From Paenibacillus mesophilus (GTDB taxonomy: Bacteria; Bacillota; Bacilli; Paenibacillales; NBRC-103111): 64,000 nt of DNA. The stretch lies in contig NZ_VCRA01000005.1 of the NCBI RefSeq assembly GCF_005938385.1, positions 186,001-250,000 of the forward strand. The letters run 5' to 3'. Under the pieces are notes generated by a model. That model saw nothing but the letters and a program-made list of their open reading frames with translations. It made no database searches and was not told where the DNA came from. Of the stretch, positions 16,916 through 26,082 are shown piece after piece; the first letter of the stretch is position 1, and every line of letters begins with the position of its first letter. Made by a program: the position numbers and the translations under genes.

Positions 16916-18229
16916 ATGGCAAAAAAATCTTTTTACGGGACCATGATCGCCATGCTTGCACTCACTTCCGTCGTAGTCTCGGCCTGCTCGGGGAGCCAAA
17001 GCTCCGGAACGCAAACCAAGTCGCCTGAATCAGGGGAAGCGCAGCAAAAACCTCAGGAGCCGATCGAACTGCACTTGTACAGCCTGAGCGGCCAAAACAT
17101 GGAATGGTTCGACAACACGTACGGCAAATATTTGTATCCGAAGTTTCCGCATATCAAATTCAAGGTCCACTTCCCATCGGAAGCGAGCATTACTGACTAC
17201 ATCGGCACGAAGGGCCCGCTCGATATCGCATTCGGAGCGTACACCAATTTCCATATTTCGCTTCTCAACCTGAACCTGCAGAACGACATCACCGATCTGA
17301 TCTCCAAAAATAAATTCGATCTGAACCGATTCGAACCGACTACGATCGAGCTGCAGCGGCAGATGGCTAACGGTGGAATATACGGTCTGCCCGCCTTCGT
17401 CGGAACATCCGGCTTGTATTACAACAAAGATTTGTTCGATAAATTCGCCGTCCCTTATCCGAAGGAAGGCATCACTTGGGACGAATTGTACGATTTGGCG
17501 GTCAAGCTGACGCGCAAAGACGGAGACATCCAATACTACGGATTCGCCAACGACAACAACAGCTATTTGCAAGTCAACCAATATTCCTTGGACCTGGTCG
17601 ATCCGAAAACGCATAAAGCGAGCTTCGAAACCGACCCATGGAAGAAGATCGTGCAAACGCTTACGAGATTCATGACGATTCCGGGACACGATGTTGCACA
17701 AGCAACCGTTGCCAACTTCAACACGAAAGGAACCGTAGCGATGGCCACGAACTATACGGGCTGCTGCGGATTCACCCCGGGCGATGGCGTCAAAAATTGG
17801 GGCGTCATTAAAATTCCCGATTTTCCGGATATTCGCGGCGTAGGCCCGCAATCGTTCCCGAACTACTGGTATATGAGCTCGATCAGCAAACACCGCGACG
17901 CTTCCTTTGAAGTCATGAAGTTTATCGTATCCGATGAATTCCAGGCTTCGCTGAACGCCAGGGGCCTTGCGACTTCTCTCGCGGATACGAAGATGTATGC
18001 CCAATACGGAAAAGACCTGCCTAAATATACCGGACAAAACGTGGCCGCCTTGTTCCCTAAGCATGCGAAAATGTCCAACATTACCGAGTATCAAGTCGTC
18101 GCTTCGGGGCAGCTGAATGCAGCGCTTACGAACATCGCCACGAAGGGCGTAGATATCAACACCGCCTTGCGTGAAGCCGCAGAAGCTACGAACAAGAAAA
18201 TTGAAGAAGCGAAGGCTATGAAAAAGTAA
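16916..18229 (+). CDS. Extracellular solute-binding lipoprotein between two lyase genes
   Basis: A 437-residue family 1 carbohydrate-binding lipoprotein with the lipobox VSAC (Cys about residue 24) followed by a Ser/Gly/Gln linker. The core has GTSGLYYNKDLFDKFAVPYP and a GITWDELYDLAVKL helix. AGGAGG sits 7 nt before the ATG. It is flanked on both sides by paralogous heparinase II/III-type lyases on the opposite strand, so a uronic-acid oligosaccharide is the most reasonable ligand guess. No permease genes are adjacent. The YTGCCGF stretch with two adjacent Cys (~280) is unusual for the family. Confidence 0.85.
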   Translation: MAKKSFYGTMIAMLALTSVVVSACSGSQSSGTQTKSPESGEAQQKPQEPIELHLYSLSGQNMEWFDNTYGKYLYPKFPHIKFKVHFPSEASITDYIGTKGPLDIAFGAYTNFHISLLNLNLQNDITDLISKNKFDLNRFEPTTIELQRQMANGGIYGLPAFVGTSGLYYNKDLFDKFAVPYPKEGITWDELYDLAVKLTRKDGDIQYYGFANDNNSYLQVNQYSLDLVDPKTHKASFETDPWKKIVQTLTRFMTIPGHDVAQATVANFNTKGTVAMATNYTGCCGFTPGDGVKNWGVIKIPDFPDIRGVGPQSFPNYWYMSSISKHRDASFEVMKFIVSDEFQASLNARGLATSLADTKMYAQYGKDLPKYTGQNVAALFPKHAKMSNITEYQVVASGQLNAALTNIATKGVDINTALREAAEATNKKIEEAKAMKK

Positions 18230-18252
18230 GCGGATACAGCAAAACGTCAGCA

Positions 18253-18301
18253 CAAAAAAGGAAGGAACCTTGCCCTTACGGGCTTGGTTCCTTCCTTTTT
18301 A
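18253..18301. terminator. Bidirectional terminator
   Basis: A long hairpin with arms AAGGAAGGAACC and GGTTCCTTCCTT and an inner GCCC/GGGC stem. It is flanked by A residues on the left and T residues on the right, so it ends both the binding-protein gene (plus) and the 1993-aa lyase gene (minus). Confidence 0.9.
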
Positions 18302-18308
18302 ATCGTGC

Positions 18309-21300
18309 TTAGCTTCCGGCATTCCAGAGCTGCTGTAATGCGATGGCGTCGGCTTGAAGCGCGGGCTTGACGGAAGCCGGGACGCCGCTATCCCCGTCAA
18401 TGTCCTGCAGAAATTTATCCAGGAAATGCAGCGCCTGGCTCTTTCTCCCGCCGCTCCAATGATGCTCCGCCTGCCTCATCGAATTGGTCAGCTTGGCCTC
18501 AAGAGAATGCTGCAATTGTCCGGCTTGAACATAGCTCGCGATCAAGGAGAGCACGGAAGCCGGACTTGTCGTCACGGTGATCGTGTATGCCGACTCCGAA
18601 CGGTTGCCCGCTTGATCCCGGACCGAGACTTGCAGCGTATGATCACCCGGCTGCCCGGCCCAGCCGATCACTGTCCCTTCCGTATAGACTGCGCCATCGA
18701 CAAGGACAGTCCGCTGTGCTACTCCCGACATCCCGTCGCTCGCCTGCAGGGTAAACGCAACGGTGTGGCTGTCTTCTACAATCGTCCCGGGTACGACGGG
18801 CGCGCCGTTCATGAACAAGGTAAATGCCGGCGCTGTCCGATCGACGAACACATCGGCGGACTGAATCTGCTCGACATTTCCCGCTTTATCCGTAGAACGG
18901 AACTGCAGACGGAATTTGCCTTCGTCGAGGGCAATCGGTCCGGTGTAAGGAACAAAGCCGTGGCTTTGTTGACCGTAGGTGCTCGCAATTACGGTCAATG
19001 CATAGTCCGTCGATGCAACCCCGGAATGGACATCATACGTGCTTAACGTTACCGATACAGGTGCGATGCGCCATCCTCCCTCGCCGATTGCCCCGCTCAC
19101 ATGAGGCTGCGTGACGGGAGGCAGCCGGTCAATTTTGACCGTCAACGAATTCGCAGGTTCGACGTTGCCAGCCAAGTCCGTAGAACGGTACTGCAGCTCG
19201 TGGACCCCGCTGTCTCTCAACACGACCGGCGTCGTATAACCGGCCCAGCTGACGCCGCCATTGAGGCTGTAAACCGTTGAGCTGACGCTGTTTGCGTTTC
19301 CGTACACTTGCAGAGTAACGGTAGCCTCACCGGTATACCAGCCCTGGCGCTGTTCTCCCGCAACGCTTGCTGACGTTTGCAGCGGATACGCTTCCCGCGT
19401 CAACGGAATTCGGAATGCCGCCCCGACGGAAATATCGTATACATATCCTTTGCTGAAATCATTCGGATTGACAAAGGATCGGATTAAGGTGCTGTCTCCG
19501 ATATCGAGCTTGTAGCGTCCTCCGCCGAGGTCCGTCGCCCCGATAATCCGGTATGCGGCATTGCGAACACCGTCATTGGCGACGTATAGGGTGCTTCCGG
19601 CCAGATCGGCCAGGTTTACACCTGCCGCATTTATGTTTACAACGATCTCGTTTTGCACGGAAGGAGTGTTAGTAAAGCTCACGACCGTTCCTTGCAAAGC
19701 GCCGGCCGCATTGGCAACCGTTTCGCCAAGCGGAGCGATATACGATCCGTCGTGCACGTAACGGTATACGGGCTGGCCGTCTTTTTCCGAATAAACGCCC
19801 ATAAACCCTTTGAATTGCAGCTTGTCGTCGACCGTATACAGCGTATCTGTGTTCAAGGCGTTGACGATATAATCGACCCTTCCGTTTGTAAGAGTCACCT
19901 TCACTGCTTTCACCTCGTTGCCGCTTGCCACAGTACCGCCGGCTTTAACGGGGACAGGTACGATAGAGGCGATCGTACGGTTATCCTTGTACGGCTCGAT
20001 CACAGATGTGAACAGGCTGTCCAGGTTCGTGCCGTTGCGATGGGCGACGAAGTAACGCAGCGTCTTCGGGTTGCCCGGCTTATTCTGCGGCGGAACGCCG
20101 TCGGCCAGCGCCACATCGTCCACGTCGCCGAGCATCGTCAACCGGAGATGAATATCGGCAGGTGTCGGCAGCACCTTCCATGTGTCGACCGCCTTCCAGT
20201 CGATGCTGAATTGTCCGGCCGGATTCGTATCCCTCGATACGTTCTTCAGGTAATGGAAACCGCTTCCTTTATATCCGGCTCCGGCAACGTCATCAACACG
20301 CTCGCCGTATTCCACATCGGGTCCCGCATATGTGCCCGTAGGCTGTTGGACCAGATTGAGCCCCTCCGCCGTAGCGACTCCTTCCGCCCCATGGAAACTG
20401 AAGTAATGGTCGCTGCCGCCCTTAACCCGGAAGAAATCGACGGCGTACGAGTTCGCATCGTCGATCTTGATCATGGCGGTCGTCCGCTTGTACAGCTCCG
20501 TCTGAGGGTACACTTTCGGCGCTTCCACATCGATCAGCTTCACCTTGCCGCTGTCGTCGAAATGCTTCGGTTCGGCCACCCATTGGTTGGCCTGCATTTT
20601 CTTATCCACCACGACGGTATTGTGGCTGATCGTGTTGACGACCCATTGCGCGCGATGCATGTCTATACTGTCGGCGAATTCCGGGTACCCGAGGTCCGGA
20701 GACAGGTCGAGACCGAATGCATGCACGCCCAAGTTAAGCGTATCCTTATGTCCGTGGCCGGTATTCCGGCCGTAGTACATCCAGAAGTCGCGCAATGTAT
20801 TGCCTTGCGGACCGGCATTGTCACGCGCCTGTCGAGCCTGCTCATCAAGCAGGTTCAAGCTGCGCACGCCCATTTTGTAATTGGTCGAGGCCGGCTGCTT
20901 GCCGATTCCCTCGAAGCTGATCTGGTGCGGACCCGCGGTAAGCGTCATACGGCCGATCGGCTCGAACAAATTCGTATTGGAACCGTAGAAGTCCATCTCC
21001 TTGATCGGCTGCCCGTCGACGGTTATCCGATAAATGCCATAGGACGGTGCGCGGAACGGGAGCAGATCGAGCTCGTAGTCGTCCGTCTTCGGTACTTGGA
21101 AGCTGTAAGTAACGACGGCTCCAGGTGCCGACGCCTCGAGCTGCATCGTTCCCGATGCCTCGAACAGCTTGACCTCCGTATTCTTGTAAGCGATTTCCAT
21201 AGACGGGAACCCGTAAGACAATCCGAAGCTGAGCACTTCGTTCTTGCCGTCGCGGAGAGCCGTAAATCCGTACCCCGTCAAATTGTCGCTATCCATGTTC

Positions 21301-24290
21301 AGCGTACCATGTTCGGCAATGGCGCTGCGAATCCGCTCCGCAATTTCGTTCGGATTGGCCGAAAATATATCCAAATGGATGCCGTCCGCACGATTGCCGT
21401 TCAAGAAGTAGGCCAACTGCGCATAAATCGGATCGCCGAATTTGTTGAACGCCTTCACCATATCCGCCAGCTTTAGCACCGATATGCCCGGGTTGCCGGT
21501 CGATCCCGTATCGCCGATGTTCGCCGTATACTTCTCGCTTAAGATAAGCGGATAGAAGGCGGAAAACATTTTACGGAACTTGACGTTCTCATACAGGTCG
21601 GCCCCCGGGTACAGATCGTATCCTTCCAAAATGTCGGCCGTCAGCTGGTCCGTGGACAACCACAGCGAGTTGTACCCCGGAGAAGCCTCATTGCCGTGCC
21701 CGTCGCGGTCGACCGTCCCGATCAGCGTATTCAAAATGTTTCCTCCGGTTACGCCCGGCGGATTCGACGTGTTGCCTCCCGTCTGGAACGTGAAATCGAG
21801 CCATTGCTTCGTCTCGGGCAGCGTGTCGTATACGACGGCGGCCATCGCCAGCGCGCTCTGATGCATTCCGTCGTTTCCGCGAATTTGCGCCGCCTTCACG
21901 GCCGGAAATACTTGCCGGATAATGCCGTCCTCTATATTGCGGCGAATGCCGCCAGCCGTGCTCTTGCTGTTCGTCAGGCGATACTGCCTGGACTTGCCGT
22001 CCAAAAATTGCGTAAGCTGCGAGTCGTCCATCGCCGGGTAAAACGCGTCGTATGCAGAGATGAACTCCTTCACCAGCGAGGTTTCCCAGATCGAACCCAC
22101 AGCCTTTCCCAAGCCGGTGCCGCCGTGCGAATTGAGATAGATCGTCTTGTCGTGCAGCATCGTGTCCATATCCGGGTAAACGTCGGCGATCCGATCGAGC
22201 AGCGCTGTCCCGGCTCTCGCGTATTTGACGTCTCCGGTATACAAGTACGCGTCGCGAAGCGACGATAGAGCATCCTGAATCATACCTGATCCATACCAGA
22301 CAAACCAATGCGTATAATACGCGACAAACGTATACCGCTCGCCTTTCTCGTTAACCCAGCCGAAGCCGTCGTCTACGCCCCAGGTTGGTCCTTTCTCCGG
22401 ATAAAGCGTGTTGACGAGCAGACTGCGATCGGCCAAATTCGGTTGAAAGATGCCATGCTCGTCGAGCCCGCTGCGGTAATAGGCTCCGAAATCGTTAGTC
22501 GGGAACTTGTAGCCGCTGCTCGGATCGACGATTTTCCAAGGCTCGTTCAACGGGTCCGCCTTGTACGGGTAGTTGCCGAACTTATCGATTTCCCTTCCGG
22601 TAATCGGACTGCCGAGCGTCTGGTTCACGCCGTAGCTTCTCGGCAAGTTGGGACCCGGGACGAGATCCCATAGAAATGGCAGCCCTTTGGCCACATACTT
22701 GTCGGCTCTCGCAACCGCACTGTTGCGAATGTCTGTCGCCCATTTGTACTGAAGCGCGTTTTGTCTCGCGGCGGCGACTTTGGCAGGCGTGTAATAAGTG
22801 GTCCGCGTTTTCCGGTTCGTTACGGTATCGGCTCGCCGGAACACGGCATCGTCGAAATAAGCCGTACCGGGTTGTCCTGATTTCATCGCGAGCTTCAGTC
22901 GCGCCGTTGCCGCTCCGACAGGAGCTATGCCGCCTGCCTGCAACGGCTTCCACTCGTTGTAAGCGTTGTCTTCCGACGTTACGCTGCCGACCGGCACGCC
23001 GTTCGCATCCCGAAATTCCAAAATCAAGGAGGAAACGGCTTGCTGCATGTACGTATAAGAATAAACGGTAGCATCATAGCGTTCCCCCGGTGTAACGTTA
23101 ACCGGTTGGCTGAGCAGGCCGGGAGAAGCGCCGTTGCCCGTATAGGCGATCTTCACGCTTTTCGCGCCGTCCCGGGCCAAATCGCCGGATTGTTCGATCG
23201 CTCCGTCCGTCTCGGTCCAGTTCACCGGCTTGTTCTGTACGGCGAGCTCGAAGCTCCCGTTGTTCAAGTTCGACACCGGATCGGGAGGAGCGGCACCGAA
23301 CGTCGCATCGTCGAAATAAGCGGTGCCGACGTTTGCGCTATGTAAATAAAACCTCACCGTTACATATGCGGTATTGTTGGGCGCTACGCCCCTGATGCGC
23401 AATTGGCTCCATTGATTGAGCGTAGAGTTCATTGCGGTAAGGATCGACGTGTAGCTGTTATTCGCGTCCCAAAATTCGAGGTACAGCTCCGAAACGCCTT
23501 GCAAATTGTAAGACCATACGGATGCGTCATATTTCTGCCCGGGCGTAACCGCTATTTGATTGCTTCGAACCGTCACTCCAGCCGTACTCGTCGGGTCGTT
23601 AACCTTGACGCTGTATGAACCGGAACGCTTCTGTTCCGTGCTCGATAGGGCGGTCGCAGGCATGCTCCAATATTTCGGACGCCCGTTGTCGAGCAGCTCC
23701 AAATCCCCGTTCAACAGCGAAGGCTGGGGACCGGTCAACACTTGCTCGAATGAAGCATCGTCGAAGTAAGCGGTTCCGATATTGGCGACATGCAAATACA
23801 GCCGCAAGCTTGCGTAAACCGTGCCTGCCGGTGCGACTCCGCTCACCGTGATTTGTCCCCACTGATTTAAAGTCGAATTGGTGCCCGTAAAAATCTGCGT
23901 GTAATTGTTGTTTCCATCCCAGAACTCGAGATACAACTGAGAAACACCTTGGACGTTGTATGAATATACGGAGGCCTTATACGTTTGACCGGCTGTGACG
24001 GGCATCTTCACGCTGCGCAGCGCCGTCGACGAAGTCGCACTCGAATCGACAAGCTTGACGCTTGAGCTTCCTCCCCGCACTTGCTCTGCAGTCGATGTGA
24101 CCGTTCCGCTTATGTATGTCCAGTCTTTCGGTCTTCCCGATGCAATCTCTTCGAAGCCTCCGTTCAGCAATACGGCACCTTCTCCTCTGGCAGTACTTGG
24201 CGGGTAAAAAGTCACCACGCCGGAGCAGAGCAATATCGCCATGTACAGAGCAACATATCGTAACATTCGTTTGGAAGCAAACCGCTTCAT
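18309..24290 (-). CDS. Secreted multimodular heparinase II/III-type lyase, 1993 aa
   Basis: Order of parts: signal peptide (~1-37, AILLCSGVVTFYPPSTARGE); three related CBM4/9-like jelly rolls (~38-185, ~190-335, ~340-490), each opening with an LNGxxE-type segment and closing with GTAYFDDA; heparinase II/III toroid from ~494 with GNDGMHQSALAM; a ~150-residue beta insert (~1014-1163) not found in the 1007-aa paralogue; YYGRNTGHGHKDTLNL and NTISHNTVVVDK; three Ig-like repeats (~1635-1905) with RSTDxAGN motifs; and a C-terminal FIMAH domain (~1910-1993, VQAGQLQHSLEAKL). It should bind and depolymerise a uronic polysaccharide at the cell surface or outside. Its neighbour lipoprotein may take up products. 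Confidence 0.88.
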   Translation of the reverse strand: MKRFASKRMLRYVALYMAILLCSGVVTFYPPSTARGEGAVLLNGGFEEIASGRPKDWTYISGTVTSTAEQVRGGSSSVKLVDSSATSSTALRSVKMPVTAGQTYKASVYSYNVQGVSQLYLEFWDGNNNYTQIFTGTNSTLNQWGQITVSGVAPAGTVYASLRLYLHVANIGTAYFDDASFEQVLTGPQPSLLNGDLELLDNGRPKYWSMPATALSSTEQKRSGSYSVKVNDPTSTAGVTVRSNQIAVTPGQKYDASVWSYNLQGVSELYLEFWDANNSYTSILTAMNSTLNQWSQLRIRGVAPNNTAYVTVRFYLHSANVGTAYFDDATFGAAPPDPVSNLNNGSFELAVQNKPVNWTETDGAIEQSGDLARDGAKSVKIAYTGNGASPGLLSQPVNVTPGERYDATVYSYTYMQQAVSSLILEFRDANGVPVGSVTSEDNAYNEWKPLQAGGIAPVGAATARLKLAMKSGQPGTAYFDDAVFRRADTVTNRKTRTTYYTPAKVAAARQNALQYKWATDIRNSAVARADKYVAKGLPFLWDLVPGPNLPRSYGVNQTLGSPITGREIDKFGNYPYKADPLNEPWKIVDPSSGYKFPTNDFGAYYRSGLDEHGIFQPNLADRSLLVNTLYPEKGPTWGVDDGFGWVNEKGERYTFVAYYTHWFVWYGSGMIQDALSSLRDAYLYTGDVKYARAGTALLDRIADVYPDMDTMLHDKTIYLNSHGGTGLGKAVGSIWETSLVKEFISAYDAFYPAMDDSQLTQFLDGKSRQYRLTNSKSTAGGIRRNIEDGIIRQVFPAVKAAQIRGNDGMHQSALAMAAVVYDTLPETKQWLDFTFQTGGNTSNPPGVTGGNILNTLIGTVDRDGHGNEASPGYNSLWLSTDQLTADILEGYDLYPGADLYENVKFRKMFSAFYPLILSEKYTANIGDTGSTGNPGISVLKLADMVKAFNKFGDPIYAQLAYFLNGNRADGIHLDIFSANPNEIAERIRSAIAEHGTLNMDSDNLTGYGFTALRDGKNEVLSFGLSYGFPSMEIAYKNTEVKLFEASGTMQLEASAPGAVVTYSFQVPKTDDYELDLLPFRAPSYGIYRITVDGQPIKEMDFYGSNTNLFEPIGRMTLTAGPHQISFEGIGKQPASTNYKMGVRSLNLLDEQARQARDNAGPQGNTLRDFWMYYGRNTGHGHKDTLNLGVHAFGLDLSPDLGYPEFADSIDMHRAQWVVNTISHNTVVVDKKMQANQWVAEPKHFDDSGKVKLIDVEAPKVYPQTELYKRTTAMIKIDDANSYAVDFFRVKGGSDHYFSFHGAEGVATAEGLNLVQQPTGTYAGPDVEYGERVDDVAGAGYKGSGFHYLKNVSRDTNPAGQFSIDWKAVDTWKVLPTPADIHLRLTMLGDVDDVALADGVPPQNKPGNPKTLRYFVAHRNGTNLDSLFTSVIEPYKDNRTIASIVPVPVKAGGTVASGNEVKAVKVTLTNGRVDYIVNALNTDTLYTVDDKLQFKGFMGVYSEKDGQPVYRYVHDGSYIAPLGETVANAAGALQGTVVSFTNTPSVQNEIVVNINAAGVNLADLAGSTLYVANDGVRNAAYRIIGATDLGGGRYKLDIGDSTLIRSFVNPNDFSKGYVYDISVGAAFRIPLTREAYPLQTSASVAGEQRQGWYTGEATVTLQVYGNANSVSSTVYSLNGGVSWAGYTTPVVLRDSGVHELQYRSTDLAGNVEPANSLTVKIDRLPPVTQPHVSGAIGEGGWRIAPVSVTLSTYDVHSGVASTDYALTVIASTYGQQSHGFVPYTGPIALDEGKFRLQFRSTDKAGNVEQIQSADVFVDRTAPAFTLFMNGAPVVPGTIVEDSHTVAFTLQASDGMSGVAQRTVLVDGAVYTEGTVIGWAGQPGDHTLQVSVRDQAGNRSESAYTITVTTSPASVLSLIASYVQAGQLQHSLEAKLTNSMRQAEHHWSGGRKSQALHFLDKFLQDIDGDSGVPASVKPALQADAIALQQLWNAGS

Positions 24291-24503
24291 TTTCCACCAG
24301 CCCTTTATCCAGTCTGATGGTTTCTACTCCGCTCCGGATATTCTCTTTCTTTCATGCGCGTCTTGCTGCACATCGGTTGGCTCGGTCTAGTATCAATCCC
24401 CTCCTTTACGAGGTAGTTTCGTGGTCAAATCTGGATGCGGGCATGTCCATTCCCCGCCGGATGATGTTACATGAGCAGTCGGTACAAGAGGCTTTGAGGT
24501 GAG

Positions 24504-24546
24504 TATCGGGGTATGACTACTCCTATTTTGGCAGAATACCCCGATA
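24504..24546. repeat. Perfect 11-bp inverted repeat
   Basis: TATCGGGGTAT (24504-24514) and ATACCCCGATA (24536-24546) are exact complements separated by 21 bp. No T tract follows, so a terminator is unlikely; it may be an operator or an RNA stem. Confidence 0.45.
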
Positions 24547-24660
24547 TTGGAAAGGGGTTTTGTCTCATTTTGGCAAATTTTTATTACCGGTACATAACAG
24601 GTTATGTACTTTCCACGATGAAACAGATCTCAAGTCCGGAAATTCCGATCTATTTACTTC

Positions 24661-24688
24661 TTTACTATGCGGTCATTCTTGCTATAAT
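24661..24688 (+). promoter_or_regulatory. Promoter of the KinB-like kinase
   Basis: TTTACT (24661-24666) and TATAAT (24683-24688) with 16 bp between, 61 bp upstream of the chosen start codon. Confidence 0.5.
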
Positions 24689-24749
24689 AAACTTTGGGAA
24701 TAGCAACTCTCTACTGAAGCAGCTCCGACATTGTATTTGGGGGAGAAGA

Positions 24750-26015
24750 ATGATCGGGTACCTTAAAGATTTTTTGCTCAACGTTTTTCTTATCCTATTT
24801 CCGATCGTGTTTTACCCTCATTTGCTCAAAATAGAAAACAAAAAGGTCGTCTTCAACTTCTTGATCCTCCTCTTGTTTTCGATTACTTTGGTATGTACGA
24901 TGTCTTTCCCGGTTAAAGTCAACGGCATGATCTTTGATTTTCGAGTTATTCCTGTTGTCATCGGCTCCTTATTGGGCGGAATTTCTGTCTCGATCCTATT
25001 ATTTACAGAAATGGTCGCATTCCGCTTTCTGCAGGGAGTCCCCAATACGCTCCCGTATTTGTTATCGATCGCTCCCACCGCTCTTCTCATCATTTCGTTC
25101 CTAAAATATTACAAACCCGAGACATTATTTCAGAAAGTCGCTTCCGCTATCGCACTATGCTTTGCAACAAGAATGTTCGTTCTTGTGTTTTATTTTCTAT
25201 TGACGGATGATATTACGTTGCTCTTTGCAAACGATTTCTTCTCCTCTTTGTTTCTGATTGTATTCCAAAGCATTTTTTGCGGCCTGTACATTTGGTTCAC
25301 CGAATATTTCAAAACGAATTACTACATTCAACAAAAAATGAACAATAGCGAAAAAATCAAAATCATCAGCGACATCGCCGCCTCCGTTGCGCATGAAATC
25401 CGGAATCCTCTGACCTCGGTCAGAGGGTTTATTCAACTGCTGGGAAGCGGCGATCTGAACCAGGAGAAGAAAATCTATTATCAGAAAATATGTCTGGAAG
25501 AGCTGGACCGGGCCCAGAAAATCATCTCCGACTATCTCTCCCTCGCCAAGCCGGACCCGGAAAATAATGAAGTGATCGAGCTGGAGCAAGAAATCCATTA
25601 TGCCTGCAACATTTTGAATTCGTATGCGAACTATCAGAACATCGAGATTATATCGACGATCAAAGATCGAAACGTGCTGATTTACGGAGACAAGTACAAG
25701 CTGCGGCAGGCGATCATCAATATCGGCAAAAACGCCATTGAAGCGATGTCGGAGGATGGCGTTCTGGAATTCGAGGTGCACAAGCATAAGAAGTCCGCTC
25801 TGGTGATCATCCGCGACAACGGCATAGGCATGAGCGTGGAGCAGATCAACCGGCTCGGTACGCCTTATTATTCGACCAAAGATAAAGGCACCGGACTAGG
25901 TACGATGGTTTCATTCAGCATTATCCGGAAAATGCAGGGCTCGATCGACGTCCAAAGCGAGAAATGGAAAGGGACTACGTTTACAATAACGCTTCCGCTG
26001 CACGATGACCGTTAG
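24750..26015 (+). CDS. KinB-like membrane histidine kinase, 421 aa
   Basis: A sensor kinase of the sporulation type. The N-terminal ~195 residues contain about six membrane segments of the LytS-like 5TM class (VNGMIFDFRVIPVVIGSLLG is diagnostic). The kinase core follows: H-box VAHEIRNPLTSVRGFIQLL with phospho-acceptor H215, N-box NIGKNAIEAM, G1 DNGIGM and G2 GTGLGTM. B. subtilis KinB has the same layout and length and feeds the Spo0A phosphorelay, so this is the likely role. I start at ATG 24750 because GGGGGAG lies 6 nt upstream and a promoter lies within the longer frame. No response regulator is adjacent, as usual for phosphorelay kinases. Confidence 0.85.
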   Translation: MIGYLKDFLLNVFLILFPIVFYPHLLKIENKKVVFNFLILLLFSITLVCTMSFPVKVNGMIFDFRVIPVVIGSLLGGISVSILLFTEMVAFRFLQGVPNTLPYLLSIAPTALLIISFLKYYKPETLFQKVASAIALCFATRMFVLVFYFLLTDDITLLFANDFFSSLFLIVFQSIFCGLYIWFTEYFKTNYYIQQKMNNSEKIKIISDIAASVAHEIRNPLTSVRGFIQLLGSGDLNQEKKIYYQKICLEELDRAQKIISDYLSLAKPDPENNEVIELEQEIHYACNILNSYANYQNIEIISTIKDRNVLIYGDKYKLRQAIINIGKNAIEAMSEDGVLEFEVHKHKKSALVIIRDNGIGMSVEQINRLGTPYYSTKDKGTGLGTMVSFSIIRKMQGSIDVQSEKWKGTTFTITLPLHDDR

Positions 26016-26033
26016 GACCGGGTATTGTGGCGG

Positions 26034-26071
26034 GGAAAAGAAAAGAGCCTGGACATCGGTGTCCAGGCTCT
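26034..26071 (-). terminator. Terminator of the DUF6612-like lipoprotein gene
   Basis: Perfect 12-bp arms AGAGCCTGGACA/TGTCCAGGCTCT with a 4-nt loop, followed on the minus strand by TTTTCTTTT. It also sits at the 3' end of the convergent kinase gene. Confidence 0.85.
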
Positions 26072-26082
26072 ATAATCTTTAT

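Larger units (their letters stand above)
24291..24749. other. 459-bp intergenic region before the kinase gene
   Basis: It holds the kinase promoter and a long inverted repeat, both listed separately. A frame open from 24513 is continuous with the kinase, but the promoter lies inside it, so I treat 24513-24749 as non-coding. Confidence 0.5.

Noticed and set aside
19653..21476. Long plus-strand open frame (607 codons) inside the large lyase gene
   Set aside because: It is antisense to well-conserved lyase sequence, has no RBS, and its product is rich in Arg/His/Val as expected for the complement of GC-rich coding DNA.
24513..24749. N-terminal extension of the histidine kinase
   Set aside because: A good promoter lies inside the extension and the RBS with GGGGGAG is at 24741-24747, so the gene starts at 24750.
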